This document shows, in pieces, positions 14,170 through 21,320 of a stretch of 22,448 nucleotides of DNA. The position numbers and the translations under genes were made by a program. Source of the stretch: Mayfieldus sp038317345 (GTDB taxonomy: Bacteria > Actinomycetota > Thermoleophilia > Solirubrobacterales > 70-9); NCBI GenBank assembly GCA_038317345.1, contig JBBQBH010000049.1, positions 1 through 22,448 of the forward strand. Reading direction: 5' to 3'. Numbering within the stretch: position 1 is the first letter of the stretch; every line of letters starts with the position of its first letter. The notes under the pieces are model-generated. The model was not told the origin of the DNA. It worked only from the letters and a program-made list of their open reading frames with translations, and ran no database searches.

Positions 14170-15300
14170 ATGAGGATCGGGGTCCCTAAAGAGACGGCCG
14201 AGGGGGAGCGCCGTGTGGCGTTGATCCCTGACGTGGTCAAATCGCTGAAGGAGTCCGGGCTCGACGTCACGGTCGAGTCCGGTGCCGGCACCGAGTCTGG
14301 GCATCCCGACCCTCAATACACGGAGGCCGGCGCGGAGGTTGGTGGCGCCGACGCCGCCTGGGGAGCCGACATGGTGCTGCGCGTCGCGGTACCCAGCGCC
14401 GAGGAGATCGGGCGGCTCCGCAGCGGCCAGGTCGTGATCGGCCACCTGGCCCCGCTGACCTCGGCGGAGACGACGAAGGCGCTGCAGGCCGCGGGGGTGA
14501 CGAGCTTTGCGATGGAAGCGATCCCGCGGATCACCCGCGCCCAGGCGATGGACGCGCTCAGCTCGCAGGCCAACGTCGCCGGCTACGCCGCGGCGTTGCT
14601 GGCGGCGCGCGAGGCGGGGCGCTTCTTCCCGATGATGACCACGGCGGCCGGGACGGTTGCCCCCGCGAAGGTGCTGGTGCTCGGCGCCGGAGTCGCCGGC
14701 CTGCAGGCGATCGCGACCGCGAGGCGCCTCGGGGCGATCGTGACCGGCTTCGACATCCGCCGCGCCGCCTGGGAGCAGATCGCGAGCCTCGGCGGCCGCC
14801 CCCTCGAGCTCGACTTCATCCCCGACGCCGAGGGCGAGGGCGGCTACGCGCGCCCGCTCACCGACGAGGAGAACGAGCAGGTCCGCGAGGCGCTGACCGA
14901 GAACGCCGCCAAGCAGGACGTGATCATCACCACCGCCCAGATCCCGGGGCGGCCTGCGCCACTGCTGATCACCGCCGAGGCGGTACGGGGCATGAAGCCG
15001 GGCTCGACGATCGTCGACATGGCCGCCGACTCGGGCGGCAACGTCGAGCCCTCCCGGGCGGGCGAGACCGTGGCCGAGAACGGCGTCAAGGTGATCGGTC
15101 CGACCAATCTGCCGAGCGAGATGGCGACCAACGCCTCGCAGCTCTATGCCAAGAACGTCGAGAACCTGGTTCGCTTGATGGTCGACGAGGAGGGGAACCT
15201 GAAGATCGACTTCGAGGACGAGATCATCGCCGGAGCCTGCATCACCCACGAGGGTGAGATCCGCAACGAGCGCGCCCGCGAGGTGGCGCAGGGAGGCTAG
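14170..15300 (+). CDS. pntAa: NAD(P) transhydrogenase subunit alpha part 1 (NAD-binding domain I)
   Basis: This 376-residue soluble subunit binds NAD(H) in proton-translocating transhydrogenase, which moves hydride from NADH to NADP+ using the proton gradient. It begins MRIGVPKETAEGERRVALIP, shared with alanine dehydrogenase. RAQAMDALSSQANVAGYAA (123-141) is the transhydrogenase signature, and VLVLGAGVAGLQAIATARRLG (168-188) is the Rossmann dinucleotide fold. It ends after about residue 376 without membrane helices, so the alpha chain is split as in Rhodospirillum-type enzymes. The ATG at 14170 has no evident Shine-Dalgarno sequence. GGGAGG near its 3' end (15291-15296) serves the following small ORF. 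Confidence 0.95.
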   Translation: MRIGVPKETAEGERRVALIPDVVKSLKESGLDVTVESGAGTESGHPDPQYTEAGAEVGGADAAWGADMVLRVAVPSAEEIGRLRSGQVVIGHLAPLTSAETTKALQAAGVTSFAMEAIPRITRAQAMDALSSQANVAGYAAALLAAREAGRFFPMMTTAAGTVAPAKVLVLGAGVAGLQAIATARRLGAIVTGFDIRRAAWEQIASLGGRPLELDFIPDAEGEGGYARPLTDEENEQVREALTENAAKQDVIITTAQIPGRPAPLLITAEAVRGMKPGSTIVDMAADSGGNVEPSRAGETVAENGVKVIGPTNLPSEMATNASQLYAKNVENLVRLMVDEEGNLKIDFEDEIIAGACITHEGEIRNERAREVAQGG

Positions 15301-15426
15301 ATGACCAACCCCCTGCCCACGCACACCTGGATGACGCAGGCGCTTCGCATCCCTTCGCCCTGCGTCCTCGGCCTGCTCGGCCACGTGCGTCCCCAGGCGC
15401 ACGTCGCCACGGAGTTGGTCGTCTAA
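15301..15426 (+). CDS. 41-residue small ORF between pntAa and pntAb (putative novel small protein or coupling leader)
   Basis: The ATG at 15301 follows the pntAa TAG with no gap and has GGGAGG (15291-15296) four nt upstream. The frame ends with TAA at 15424-15426, whose last A is the first base of the pntAb ATG (TAATG). It therefore fills the gap exactly. It encodes MTNPLPTHTWMTQALRIPSP and then 21 more residues ending in ATELVV. By my count 38 of 41 codons end in G or C, like the neighbouring genes. No membrane helix or known family is recognised. It may be a real small subunit, a translational relay to pntAb, or a remnant. Split pnt operons are usually described without such a gene. Confidence 0.55.
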   Translation: MTNPLPTHTWMTQALRIPSPCVLGLLGHVRPQAHVATELVV

Positions 15427-15770
15427 TGGACCTTGCGACCGAATTCGTCATTTTCGTCCTCGCGGCGTTCGCGGGCTTCGCGGTGATCTCGAAGGTACCG
15501 ACCACCCTGCACACGCCGCTGATGTCGCAGACCAACGCGATTCACGGCATCGTCCTGCTCGGCGGCCTGATCGTCGTCGGCACTGCCGACGGGGCTCTCG
15601 AGGACGTGATCGGGGTGATCGCGATCGCCTTCGGGACGATCAACATCGTCGGTGGCTTTCTGGTCACCGATCGGATGCTGGGGATGTTCACCCGGAAACC
15701 AAAGCCGGACGCCTCCTCCGCAGCGCGTCCGGGGGCGTCCGGGTCGGACGAGGGTCCTAAGGAAACGTGA
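15426..15770 (+). CDS. pntAb: NAD(P) transhydrogenase subunit alpha part 2 (membrane)
   Basis: This 114-residue membrane subunit has three to four hydrophobic segments: FVIFVLAAFAGFAVISKVP (7-25), AIHGIVLLGGLIVVGTA (38-54) and DVIGVIAIAFGTINIVGGFLV (60-80). It includes PTTLHTPLMSQTNAIHGIV, a stretch diagnostic of this subunit. With PntB it forms the proton channel. The hydrophilic tail (MFTRKPKPDASSAARPGASG) is low-complexity. The ATG at 15426 shares a base with the stop of the 41-residue ORF. Its own TGA overlaps the pntB GTG (GTGA, 15767-15770), so the operon is tightly coupled. Confidence 0.95.
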   Translation: MDLATEFVIFVLAAFAGFAVISKVPTTLHTPLMSQTNAIHGIVLLGGLIVVGTADGALEDVIGVIAIAFGTINIVGGFLVTDRMLGMFTRKPKPDASSAARPGASGSDEGPKET

Positions 15771-17191
15771 TCCCCGTGCTGCCCCTCGCCCTGGCGCCCA
15801 ACTCGGACGCGATCACGGCGATGTACATCGTCGCCTTCTCGATGTTCATCTACGGGCTCATGCAGGGCACCCACCCGACGACCGCGAAGCGCGGCAACAT
15901 GATCGCCGCCGGCGGAATGGCGATCGCCGTCGTCGCGACCCTGCTGCGCAGCGACGTCGGGAACTGGGGCCTGATCGTCGTCGGCGTGGCGATCGGCACC
16001 GCCGTTGGAGTCCCGGCGGCGCGCAACGTGAAGATGACCGCGATGCCGCAGATGGTGGCGCTGTTCAACGGCGTCGGTGGCGGCGCTGCGGCGCTGATCT
16101 CGTGGGCCGAGTTCCGCCACCAGCTCGACCTCGGCGGCGCGATCCCGCTCGACATCATGATCCCGATCCTGATTTCGGCGGTGATCGGTTCGGTCTCCTT
16201 CTGGGGATCGAACATTGCCTTCGCGAAGCTGCAGGAGCTGATCTCGGGGCGACCGATCCAGCTCCCCGGCCAGCACATCTTCAACGGCGTCCTGCTGGTC
16301 GCGATTCTCACCGGCTGCGTGGTGCTCGCCGCCGACCACGGCTCCGATCCCTCGCAGGCCCTGTTCATCGGGGTGCTGATCGGCGCGGCGCTGCTCGGCA
16401 ATCTCTTCGTGCTGCCGATCGGGGGCGCCGACATGCCGGTCGTGATCTCGCTGCTGAACGCGTTCACGGGACTGGCTGCGGCGGCGGCCGGCTTCGCGCT
16501 CGACAACGTGGCCCTGATCGTGGCCGGGACCCTGGTCGGCTCCTCGGGAACGATCCTCACCATGGAGATGAGCAAGGCGATGAACCGCTCGGTCGCCAAC
16601 CTTCTGTTCTCCGGCTTCGGCGCACCGTCGGCGGCCGCGGCGGGAACCGCCGAGGAGCGGCCCTACAAGTCGATGAGCGCCCAGGACGCGGCGATCGCGC
16701 TTGCCTATGCCGACCAGGTGGTCATCGTGCCGGGCTACGGGATGGCGGTCGCGCAGGCCCAGCATGCTGTCGCGGAGATGGCGACCGAGCTCGAGAAGAA
16801 GGGGGTCAAGGTCCAGTATGCGATCCACCCGGTCGCGGGGCGAATGCCGGGCCACATGAACGTGCTGCTCGCCGAGGCCAACGTTCCCTACGAGCAGCTG
16901 CGGGAGATGGACGAGATCAACCCCGAGATGCCGCAGACCGACGTCGCCCTGGTGATCGGCGCCAACGACGTCACCAACCCGGCGGCGAAGGAGGACGAGA
17001 GCAGTCCGATCTACGGGATGCCGATCATCGAGGTCGACCAGGCCCATCAGGTGATCGTGCTGAAGCGCTCGATGAACCCCGGCTTCGCCGGCATCGACAA
17101 CGACCTCTTCTACCACGAGAAGACGTCGATGCTGTTCGGCGACGCGAAGGCGTCGGTGGGCGAGATCACCAGCGAGCTCGGCGAGCTCTAA
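15767..17191 (+). CDS. pntB: NAD(P) transhydrogenase subunit beta
   Basis: This 474-residue protein has an N-terminal membrane domain of about eight or nine helices (residues 15-285) and a C-terminal NADP(H)-binding domain III (about 300-474). Domain III shows VIVPGYGMAVAQAQ (318-331), HPVAGRMPGHMNVLLAEA (354-371), IGANDVTNPAA (397-407) and LKRSMNPGFAG (432-442), all expected of PntB. The position of the channel histidine of E. coli PntB (His91, in LHSFVG) appears to be Asn101 here (MPQMVALFNGVGGG). The GTG start at 15767 has AAGGA at 15759-15763 and overlaps the pntAb stop. It converges on the 17195 gene with a 3-bp gap. Confidence 0.95.
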   Translation: MIPVLPLALAPNSDAITAMYIVAFSMFIYGLMQGTHPTTAKRGNMIAAGGMAIAVVATLLRSDVGNWGLIVVGVAIGTAVGVPAARNVKMTAMPQMVALFNGVGGGAAALISWAEFRHQLDLGGAIPLDIMIPILISAVIGSVSFWGSNIAFAKLQELISGRPIQLPGQHIFNGVLLVAILTGCVVLAADHGSDPSQALFIGVLIGAALLGNLFVLPIGGADMPVVISLLNAFTGLAAAAAGFALDNVALIVAGTLVGSSGTILTMEMSKAMNRSVANLLFSGFGAPSAAAAGTAEERPYKSMSAQDAAIALAYADQVVIVPGYGMAVAQAQHAVAEMATELEKKGVKVQYAIHPVAGRMPGHMNVLLAEANVPYEQLREMDEINPEMPQTDVALVIGANDVTNPAAKEDESSPIYGMPIIEVDQAHQVIVLKRSMNPGFAGIDNDLFYHEKTSMLFGDAKASVGEITSELGEL

Positions 17192-17194
17192 CGG

Positions 17195-17845
17195 CTATTT
17201 GCCGCTGAACAGGAAGCCGTGCAGGAAGCAGTCGGCGGCGCTGCCGAAGCCGTTGTCGTCCCTGTCCAACTCGTATTCGAAGCGCGTGATCGTGCCGTCG
17301 AGCCGCCGCACGGTGGCGAAGCCCGTCGTGGCGCTGCTCGTGGTCACCGATTGCGTCGTCGCGGAGTCGAATTGTGGCGTCCCCGAGCTCGGCTCGAAGA
17401 CCGTCCCGGCGTCGCCCGGCGCGCTGCCGTGGACCTGCATCACGGCGTTGCCGCCGGTGCAGACGAATAGCACCGCCAACCCGCCCTGGGCGACGACCTG
17501 GTTGGCGCCCGAGGGGTCGGGCTCCGATGCGCGCACCACCCGCTCGGTGATCCCGTTCACGGTGCGGGCGTCCTGCGCGGACGGGACCAGTCCGAGGGTC
17601 GCCTCCCGAATGTCCTTGCCGGTCAGCGACTCGTTGGAGACCTTGCGGCTGTTGATCGAGCCCCCCGCGATGTCCTGCCGCTTGACCTGCTTGTTCTTGA
17701 TGTGGAAAGAGTGGATCGCGTTCTTGCGGATGCCATGGGGGCCGATCTTGCTTGCCGCATAGACGGCGCCGCCGCCGACCGCGAGCACCAGAGCGATCGT
17801 GGAGACGACGTTGGCGTAGGTGATGTGCCGCCGCAGGCTTCGCAT
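17195..17845 (-). CDS. Secreted or membrane-anchored protein with pentad beta-helix-like repeats (Thermoleophilia type)
   Basis: This 216-residue protein begins MRSLRRHITYANVVSTIALVLAVGGGAVYA, a basic leader and hydrophobic helix (13-31) I associate with a large family in Thermoleophilia. Residues 38-87 form ten consecutive five-residue units with an aliphatic residue at position 2: GIRKN, AIHSF, HIKNK, QVKRQ, DIAGG, SINSR, KVSNE, SLTGK, DIREA, TLGLV. That periodicity suggests a small right-handed beta-helix. Residues 100-216 look like a beta-sandwich, with Cys near 129 and 206. Function is unknown; export is inferred. The ATG at 17845 is chosen over a TTG one codon earlier because it overlaps the upstream TGA as TGATG. 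Confidence 0.8.
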   Translation of the reverse strand: MRSLRRHITYANVVSTIALVLAVGGGAVYAASKIGPHGIRKNAIHSFHIKNKQVKRQDIAGGSINSRKVSNESLTGKDIREATLGLVPSAQDARTVNGITERVVRASEPDPSGANQVVAQGGLAVLFVCTGGNAVMQVHGSAPGDAGTVFEPSSGTPQFDSATTQSVTTSSATTGFATVRRLDGTITRFEYELDRDDNGFGSAADCFLHGFLFSGK

Positions 17846-18087
17846 CAACTCTCGTGGGCGCGGCGTTCCTCGCGGCGGTGACGGCGGACCAGCGGTCCCA
17901 CATAGCCGATGATGGCCCCGATCCCGACCGCCACCAGCAGGGTCACGATCAGCGGCGCGGACGTGGTGATGAAGAGGACCTCGACCTTGACGTCCTTGGA
18001 ATTCTGAAGCGCCACGATCACCACCAGGGCGATCAGCCCCCCGACCATCCAGGCGCGCCAGTTGACGCCTTTTTTCTCCTCCGTCAA
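17845..18087 (-). CDS. LapA-like (DUF1049) small membrane protein
   Basis: This 80-residue protein has two membrane helices (about 13-28, WMVGGLIALVVIVALQ, and 44-66, APLIVTLLVAVGIGAIIGYV). A QNSKDVKVEVLF segment lies between them, and a basic tail RRHRREERR follows. This matches the LapA/DUF1049 pattern, named for lipopolysaccharide assembly in proteobacteria; its role in actinobacteria is unknown. The only in-frame start that keeps the N-terminus (MTEEKKGVNWRAW) is a TTG at 18087. The strong GGAGGAG lies just inside the gene, not upstream. It is probably translationally coupled to the pentad-repeat gene through TGATG. Confidence 0.8.
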   Translation of the reverse strand: MTEEKKGVNWRAWMVGGLIALVVIVALQNSKDVKVEVLFITTSAPLIVTLLVAVGIGAIIGYVGPLVRRHRREERRAHES

Positions 18088-18167
18088 GACCGCATCACCA
18101 CTGCGGCGTCACCATACCGACACCCCCTGCGGGCAATAGGTCAGCTTGGCCCTCCTAGCGTCGAGCC
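18088..18167. other. Short divergent promoter region
   Basis: These 80 bp separate the LapA-like gene (-) from the pilin-anchored gene (+). On the minus strand a TATGGT at about 18112-18117 could be the -10 of the LapA-like gene; no good -35 is visible. On the plus strand TAGCGT sits about 7 nt before the GTG at 18168, which would make a leaderless or near-leaderless transcript. Both are weak calls. Confidence 0.3.
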
Positions 18168-19127
18168 GTGTCCGAGCACTCCAGGTTTCGCGGCGAGCGC
18201 GGCCAGGCCAGCCCTGAATGGGTGGGGCTCATCCTCCTGGTGGCGCTGCTGGTTTCCGGGGCGCTGGCCGGTCTTGGCCCGTTGCCACTAGGAGTCTCGC
18301 TTGCGCGGGCCATTGGCGCCAGGCTGGTCTGCGCGGTCGACCTCTCCGACTCGTGCGAACGCGATCCGGAGCTGGCGGCCGCCTACGGCGCCGACCTGGT
18401 GCAGGCAGTGCGCGATCACGCGCCGATGATCTTCTACGAATACGGCATGCGGGCGCTCCCGATCGACTTCCGCGCTTGCCGCTCGGCCACCTGCGGGGAC
18501 GCCGGCGGCGAGGGCAGGGTTTGGCGCACGGACGGCGGCGGGCCGGCGACCACGTTCGTTCACGTGATCGATTGCCGTGCCGGTGAGCCAGCGGCGTTTG
18601 CGGGCGCGAATCGGCCCACGGACTGCTCGGGCTCGCGGGCAGGCAATCTCTACATCCAGTACTGGCTCTACTACGCCGAGAGCGCCACGCTGCGAGGCAT
18701 CCCGGTGGTGGGTGCCAAGGGGTACCACCTTGACGACTGGGAGAGCTACCAGGTTAGGGTCGGCCCGGACGGCGATAGCGACGCGCGCGCCTCCTCGCAC
18801 AACGGCTACAACTACCAGCGGGGCGTCCAGGATTGGGGCTCGGACGCGGGCATCGGGATCGTGCGCAACGCCACCGAGCTGGTCGGCCTGCGCAACCACA
18901 ACGGCTGGGGCCCGGAGATCGGCTTTCTGTTCGTATCGGGTGGAAGCCATGCGGGAAGCGTGCAGGCTTTCCTTCCGAACTACTCGCGGCTCACGCCGCC
19001 CCGCCACCTCGACCTGGTCCCGCTGGAACCGGTCGCGGCGGGCGAGCAAGCCGCGCCGCAATTCGCGATCCCACCGCCGTGGCGCAAGCAGGTCTGGCGC
19101 GACCCGGAGGCGGCGGGGACGGGGTGA
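18168..19127 (+). CDS. Pilin-like-anchored protein with NLP/Vps62-like HxxDWE domain
   Basis: This 319-residue protein begins with a type IV prepilin-like segment: basic RFRGERG, then G12|QASPE with Glu at +5, then a hydrophobic helix (18-37). The large domain is not TadE-like. It carries YIQYWLYYAES (162-172), KGYHLDDWESYQVRV (184-198) and ASSHNGYNYQ (208-217). The His-x-x-Asp-Trp-Glu plus downstream Ser-His pattern recalls NPP1/NLP (GHRHDWE) and Vps62 domains, which bind metal or membranes in some members. Four or five cysteines (63, 104, 109, 136, 153) suggest disulfides outside the cell. The GTG start at 18168 has no Shine-Dalgarno sequence. The function is unknown and the resemblance is by motif only. 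Confidence 0.7.
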   Translation: MSEHSRFRGERGQASPEWVGLILLVALLVSGALAGLGPLPLGVSLARAIGARLVCAVDLSDSCERDPELAAAYGADLVQAVRDHAPMIFYEYGMRALPIDFRACRSATCGDAGGEGRVWRTDGGGPATTFVHVIDCRAGEPAAFAGANRPTDCSGSRAGNLYIQYWLYYAESATLRGIPVVGAKGYHLDDWESYQVRVGPDGDSDARASSHNGYNYQRGVQDWGSDAGIGIVRNATELVGLRNHNGWGPEIGFLFVSGGSHAGSVQAFLPNYSRLTPPRHLDLVPLEPVAAGEQAAPQFAIPPPWRKQVWRDPEAAGTG

Positions 19128-19143
19128 TCGCCGCGGCTCCGAA

Positions 19144-19911
19144 TTACTTCGGTGGCATCCGCAGGGCGCCGTCGAGTCGGATCGTCTCGCCGTTGATCAT
19201 CTGGTTGCGAACGATCTCCAGGACCAACGAGGCGTACTCGTCGGGCTGTCCTAGGCGGCTGGGGAAGGGGATCTCGGCGCCGAGCGCGTCGCGTCTCTCC
19301 TGCGGCAGCGCCGCAAGCATCGGAGTGTCGAAGGTGCCCGGCGCGATCGTCGCCACTCGCACCCCGCGCGACGACATGTCGCGGGCCGCGGGCAGGGTCA
19401 ATCCCACCACGCCCGCCTTCGAGGAAGCGTAGGCGGCCTGGCCGATCTGCCCATCGAAGGCGGCGATCGAGGCCGTGTTGACGCAGACGCCGCGCTCGCC
19501 CCCCTCGTCGGGCTCGTTGGAGCTCATCGCGTCGCAGGCAAGCCGCAGCACGTTGAAGGTGCCGATCAGGTTGACCCCGATCACCTTTGAGTAGATGTCG
19601 AGGTCGTGGGGGCCCTGCTTGCCGGAGACCCGTCCCGCCCAGCCGACCCCGGCGCAGCAGACCGAGATCCGCAGTCCGCCGTCGGCGTCGGCGGCGGCCT
19701 CGACCGCGGCCCCCAGAGCGTCGGCATCGGTGACGTCGGCCTCGGCGAAGCTCGCGCCCCCACCCAACTCGGCGGCCAGCGCCTCACCCAGCTCGACGTT
19801 GAGGTCGGCGATCACGACGCGGGCCCCGGCTTCGTTCAGGGCGCGCGCGGTCGCAGCGCCCAGCCCGGAGGCGCCGCCCGCCACCAATGCCCCTGCTCCC
19901 TCTACATCCAT
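19144..19911 (-). CDS. SDR-family 3-hydroxyacyl-CoA dehydrogenase type-2-like protein
   Basis: This 255-residue short-chain dehydrogenase has GGASGLG (12-18) for NAD(H) binding, Asp36 after the second strand (favouring NAD over NADP), and Asn114, Ser148, Tyr161 and Lys165 (YASSK) as catalytic residues. The usual NNAG reads CCAG (85-88), an odd substitution. The regions IGVNLIGTFNVLRLA and GTFDTPMLAALPQERRDALGAEIPFPSRLG match 3-hydroxyacyl-CoA dehydrogenase type 2/HSD17B10-like proteins. These oxidise 3-hydroxyacyl-CoA or 2-methyl-3-hydroxybutyryl-CoA. The ATG at 19911 (MDVEGAGALVAGGASG) is preferred over an open extension to 19944. No Shine-Dalgarno sequence is seen. It is convergent with the 18168 gene across 16 bp. 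Confidence 0.88.
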   Translation of the reverse strand: MDVEGAGALVAGGASGLGAATARALNEAGARVVIADLNVELGEALAAELGGGASFAEADVTDADALGAAVEAAADADGGLRISVCCAGVGWAGRVSGKQGPHDLDIYSKVIGVNLIGTFNVLRLACDAMSSNEPDEGGERGVCVNTASIAAFDGQIGQAAYASSKAGVVGLTLPAARDMSSRGVRVATIAPGTFDTPMLAALPQERRDALGAEIPFPSRLGQPDEYASLVLEIVRNQMINGETIRLDGALRMPPK

Positions 19912-20073
19912 CGAATGAATGTTTCGCGCTCGGCCCAAGACCAAGCTCTCTTGATGAGCCTCGCGCTCACGGGCGAGACCCTATTGAACGATGGCCCGAC
20001 GCCCCAGCGGCGTTGATCCTCTTTTCACAAACCGACTGATCCGGCTCTATAGAGTCTTCGCATCGCTCCCGAG
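19912..20073. other. Divergent intergenic region between SDR gene and egtB
   Basis: These 162 bp contain a likely egtB promoter (listed separately), a 5-bp hairpin ACGCC/GGCGT near 19999-20013, and the palindrome CTCTATAGAG (20045-20054). A promoter for the minus-strand SDR gene must also be here but I could not place it. Confidence 0.5.
20024..20053 (+). promoter_or_regulatory. Putative sigma-70-type promoter of egtB-egtD
   Basis: TTCACA (20024-20029) and TATAGA (20048-20053) are separated by 18 nt. The -10 lies in a perfect palindrome CTCTATAGAG (20045-20054). Transcription would start about 12-14 nt before the GTG at 20074, leaving too little leader for a usual Shine-Dalgarno site, and none is seen. 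Confidence 0.45.
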
Positions 20074-21285
20074 GTGATCGCAAGCACCAAGGAAGGGATC
20101 AGTACCCGGCTGTCAGAGGCGCGCGAGCGCTCTCTCTTGCTGCTCGAGCCCCTCGACGACGAGCAGCTCAACCGCGTCTACTCCCCGATCCTCAGCCCAC
20201 TGGCCTGGGACCTCGGGCACATCGCCAACTTCGAGGAGCTGTGGCTGGTGCAGACGATCGGCGGCCACGAGCCGCTGCACGGCGACCTGGGCCGCTTCTA
20301 CGACGCGATCGAGAACCCCCGCAAGACGCGCGGCGAGCTGCCAATCCTGCGCGACGCCGAGCTGCGCTCCTATCTGGAGGAGGTGCGAGAGCGCACGCTG
20401 GAGGTCCTCGACGAGGTCGATCTGGACGACGCAGACCCGCTGCTGCGCGACGGCTTCGCCTACGAGATGCTGATCGCGCACGAGCATCAGCACAACGAGA
20501 CGATGCTGCAGCTGATTCAGATGGTCGAGCGCTACGAGCCGACCTGCATCGACCCCGACCCGGCCGCCGAGCCGGTCGATGAAGGCCCGGAGATGGTCTT
20601 GGTCGAGGGAGGCGGGTACGAGATCGGGGCTGCGGAGGCGGGCTTCGCCTACGACAACGAGCGGCCCCGCCACGGGCTCGAGCTGCAGCCCTTCTTGATC
20701 GACCGCGCCCCGGTCACCAACGGCAGCTACGCCGAGTTCGTGGACGAGACTGGGGCGGAGGCGCCGATGTACTGGGAGCGCGACGGCGAGGGCGGCTGGG
20801 TGCGCTCGGCGATGGGCAGATCGGAGCCGCTGGCGCCCGAGCAGCCGGTGGTCCACGTCTCCTGGCACGACGCCAACGCCTTCGCCCGCTGGTCCGGCAA
20901 GCGGCTGCCGACCGAGGGTGAGTGGGAGGCGGCCTGCGCGGGCGCCGACCGCGAGCGGGCGAATCTCGACCAGCTTGCCTTCGGCACCGCTCCGGCGGGG
21001 GCCTACGCCGATGGGGCCAGCGACTGTGGGGCCGTGCAGATGCTCGGCGACGTCTGGGAGTGGACGGCGTCGGAGTTCCGCGCCTATCCGGGTTTCGAGG
21101 CCTTCCCGTACCCCGAGTACTCGCAGGTCTTCTTCGGTGAGCAGTACAAGGTTCTGCGCGGCGGGGCATGGGCAACCCGCACCAACGTCATTCGCCCCAG
21201 CTTCCGCAATTGGGACCTGCCCCAGCGACGGCAGATCTTCGCCGGCCTGCGCTGTGCGAAAGACGCCTCGACACCTGATCCGTAA
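20074..21285 (+). CDS. egtB: Ergothioneine biosynthesis protein EgtB (hercynine oxygenase / sulfoxide synthase)
   Basis: This 403-residue non-heme iron enzyme joins hercynine to a thiol donor with O2. The N-terminal DinB-like domain supplies iron ligands: His49 (LGHIANFEE) and His136/His140 (HEHQHNE). The C-terminal formylglycine-generating-like domain runs from about 172 to 396, with GGYEIG, HVSWHDANAFARWSGKRLPTEGEWE, GDVWEWTAS and LRGGAWATR. Arg83 and Arg86 (PRKTR), and Asp381 and Arg385 (NWDLPQR), keep the spacing of Arg87/Arg90 and Asp416/Arg420 of the mycobacterial enzyme, which bind gamma-glutamylcysteine. The GTG at 20074 is the earliest start and gives a normal length. egtD follows after 35 bp, so the two form an operon. 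Confidence 0.95.
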   Translation: MIASTKEGISTRLSEARERSLLLLEPLDDEQLNRVYSPILSPLAWDLGHIANFEELWLVQTIGGHEPLHGDLGRFYDAIENPRKTRGELPILRDAELRSYLEEVRERTLEVLDEVDLDDADPLLRDGFAYEMLIAHEHQHNETMLQLIQMVERYEPTCIDPDPAAEPVDEGPEMVLVEGGGYEIGAAEAGFAYDNERPRHGLELQPFLIDRAPVTNGSYAEFVDETGAEAPMYWERDGEGGWVRSAMGRSEPLAPEQPVVHVSWHDANAFARWSGKRLPTEGEWEAACAGADRERANLDQLAFGTAPAGAYADGASDCGAVQMLGDVWEWTASEFRAYPGFEAFPYPEYSQVFFGEQYKVLRGGAWATRTNVIRPSFRNWDLPQRRQIFAGLRCAKDASTPDP

Positions 21286-21320
21286 CGAACCTCGGTGCGC
21301 AAGGACTCGTAACCACCAGT

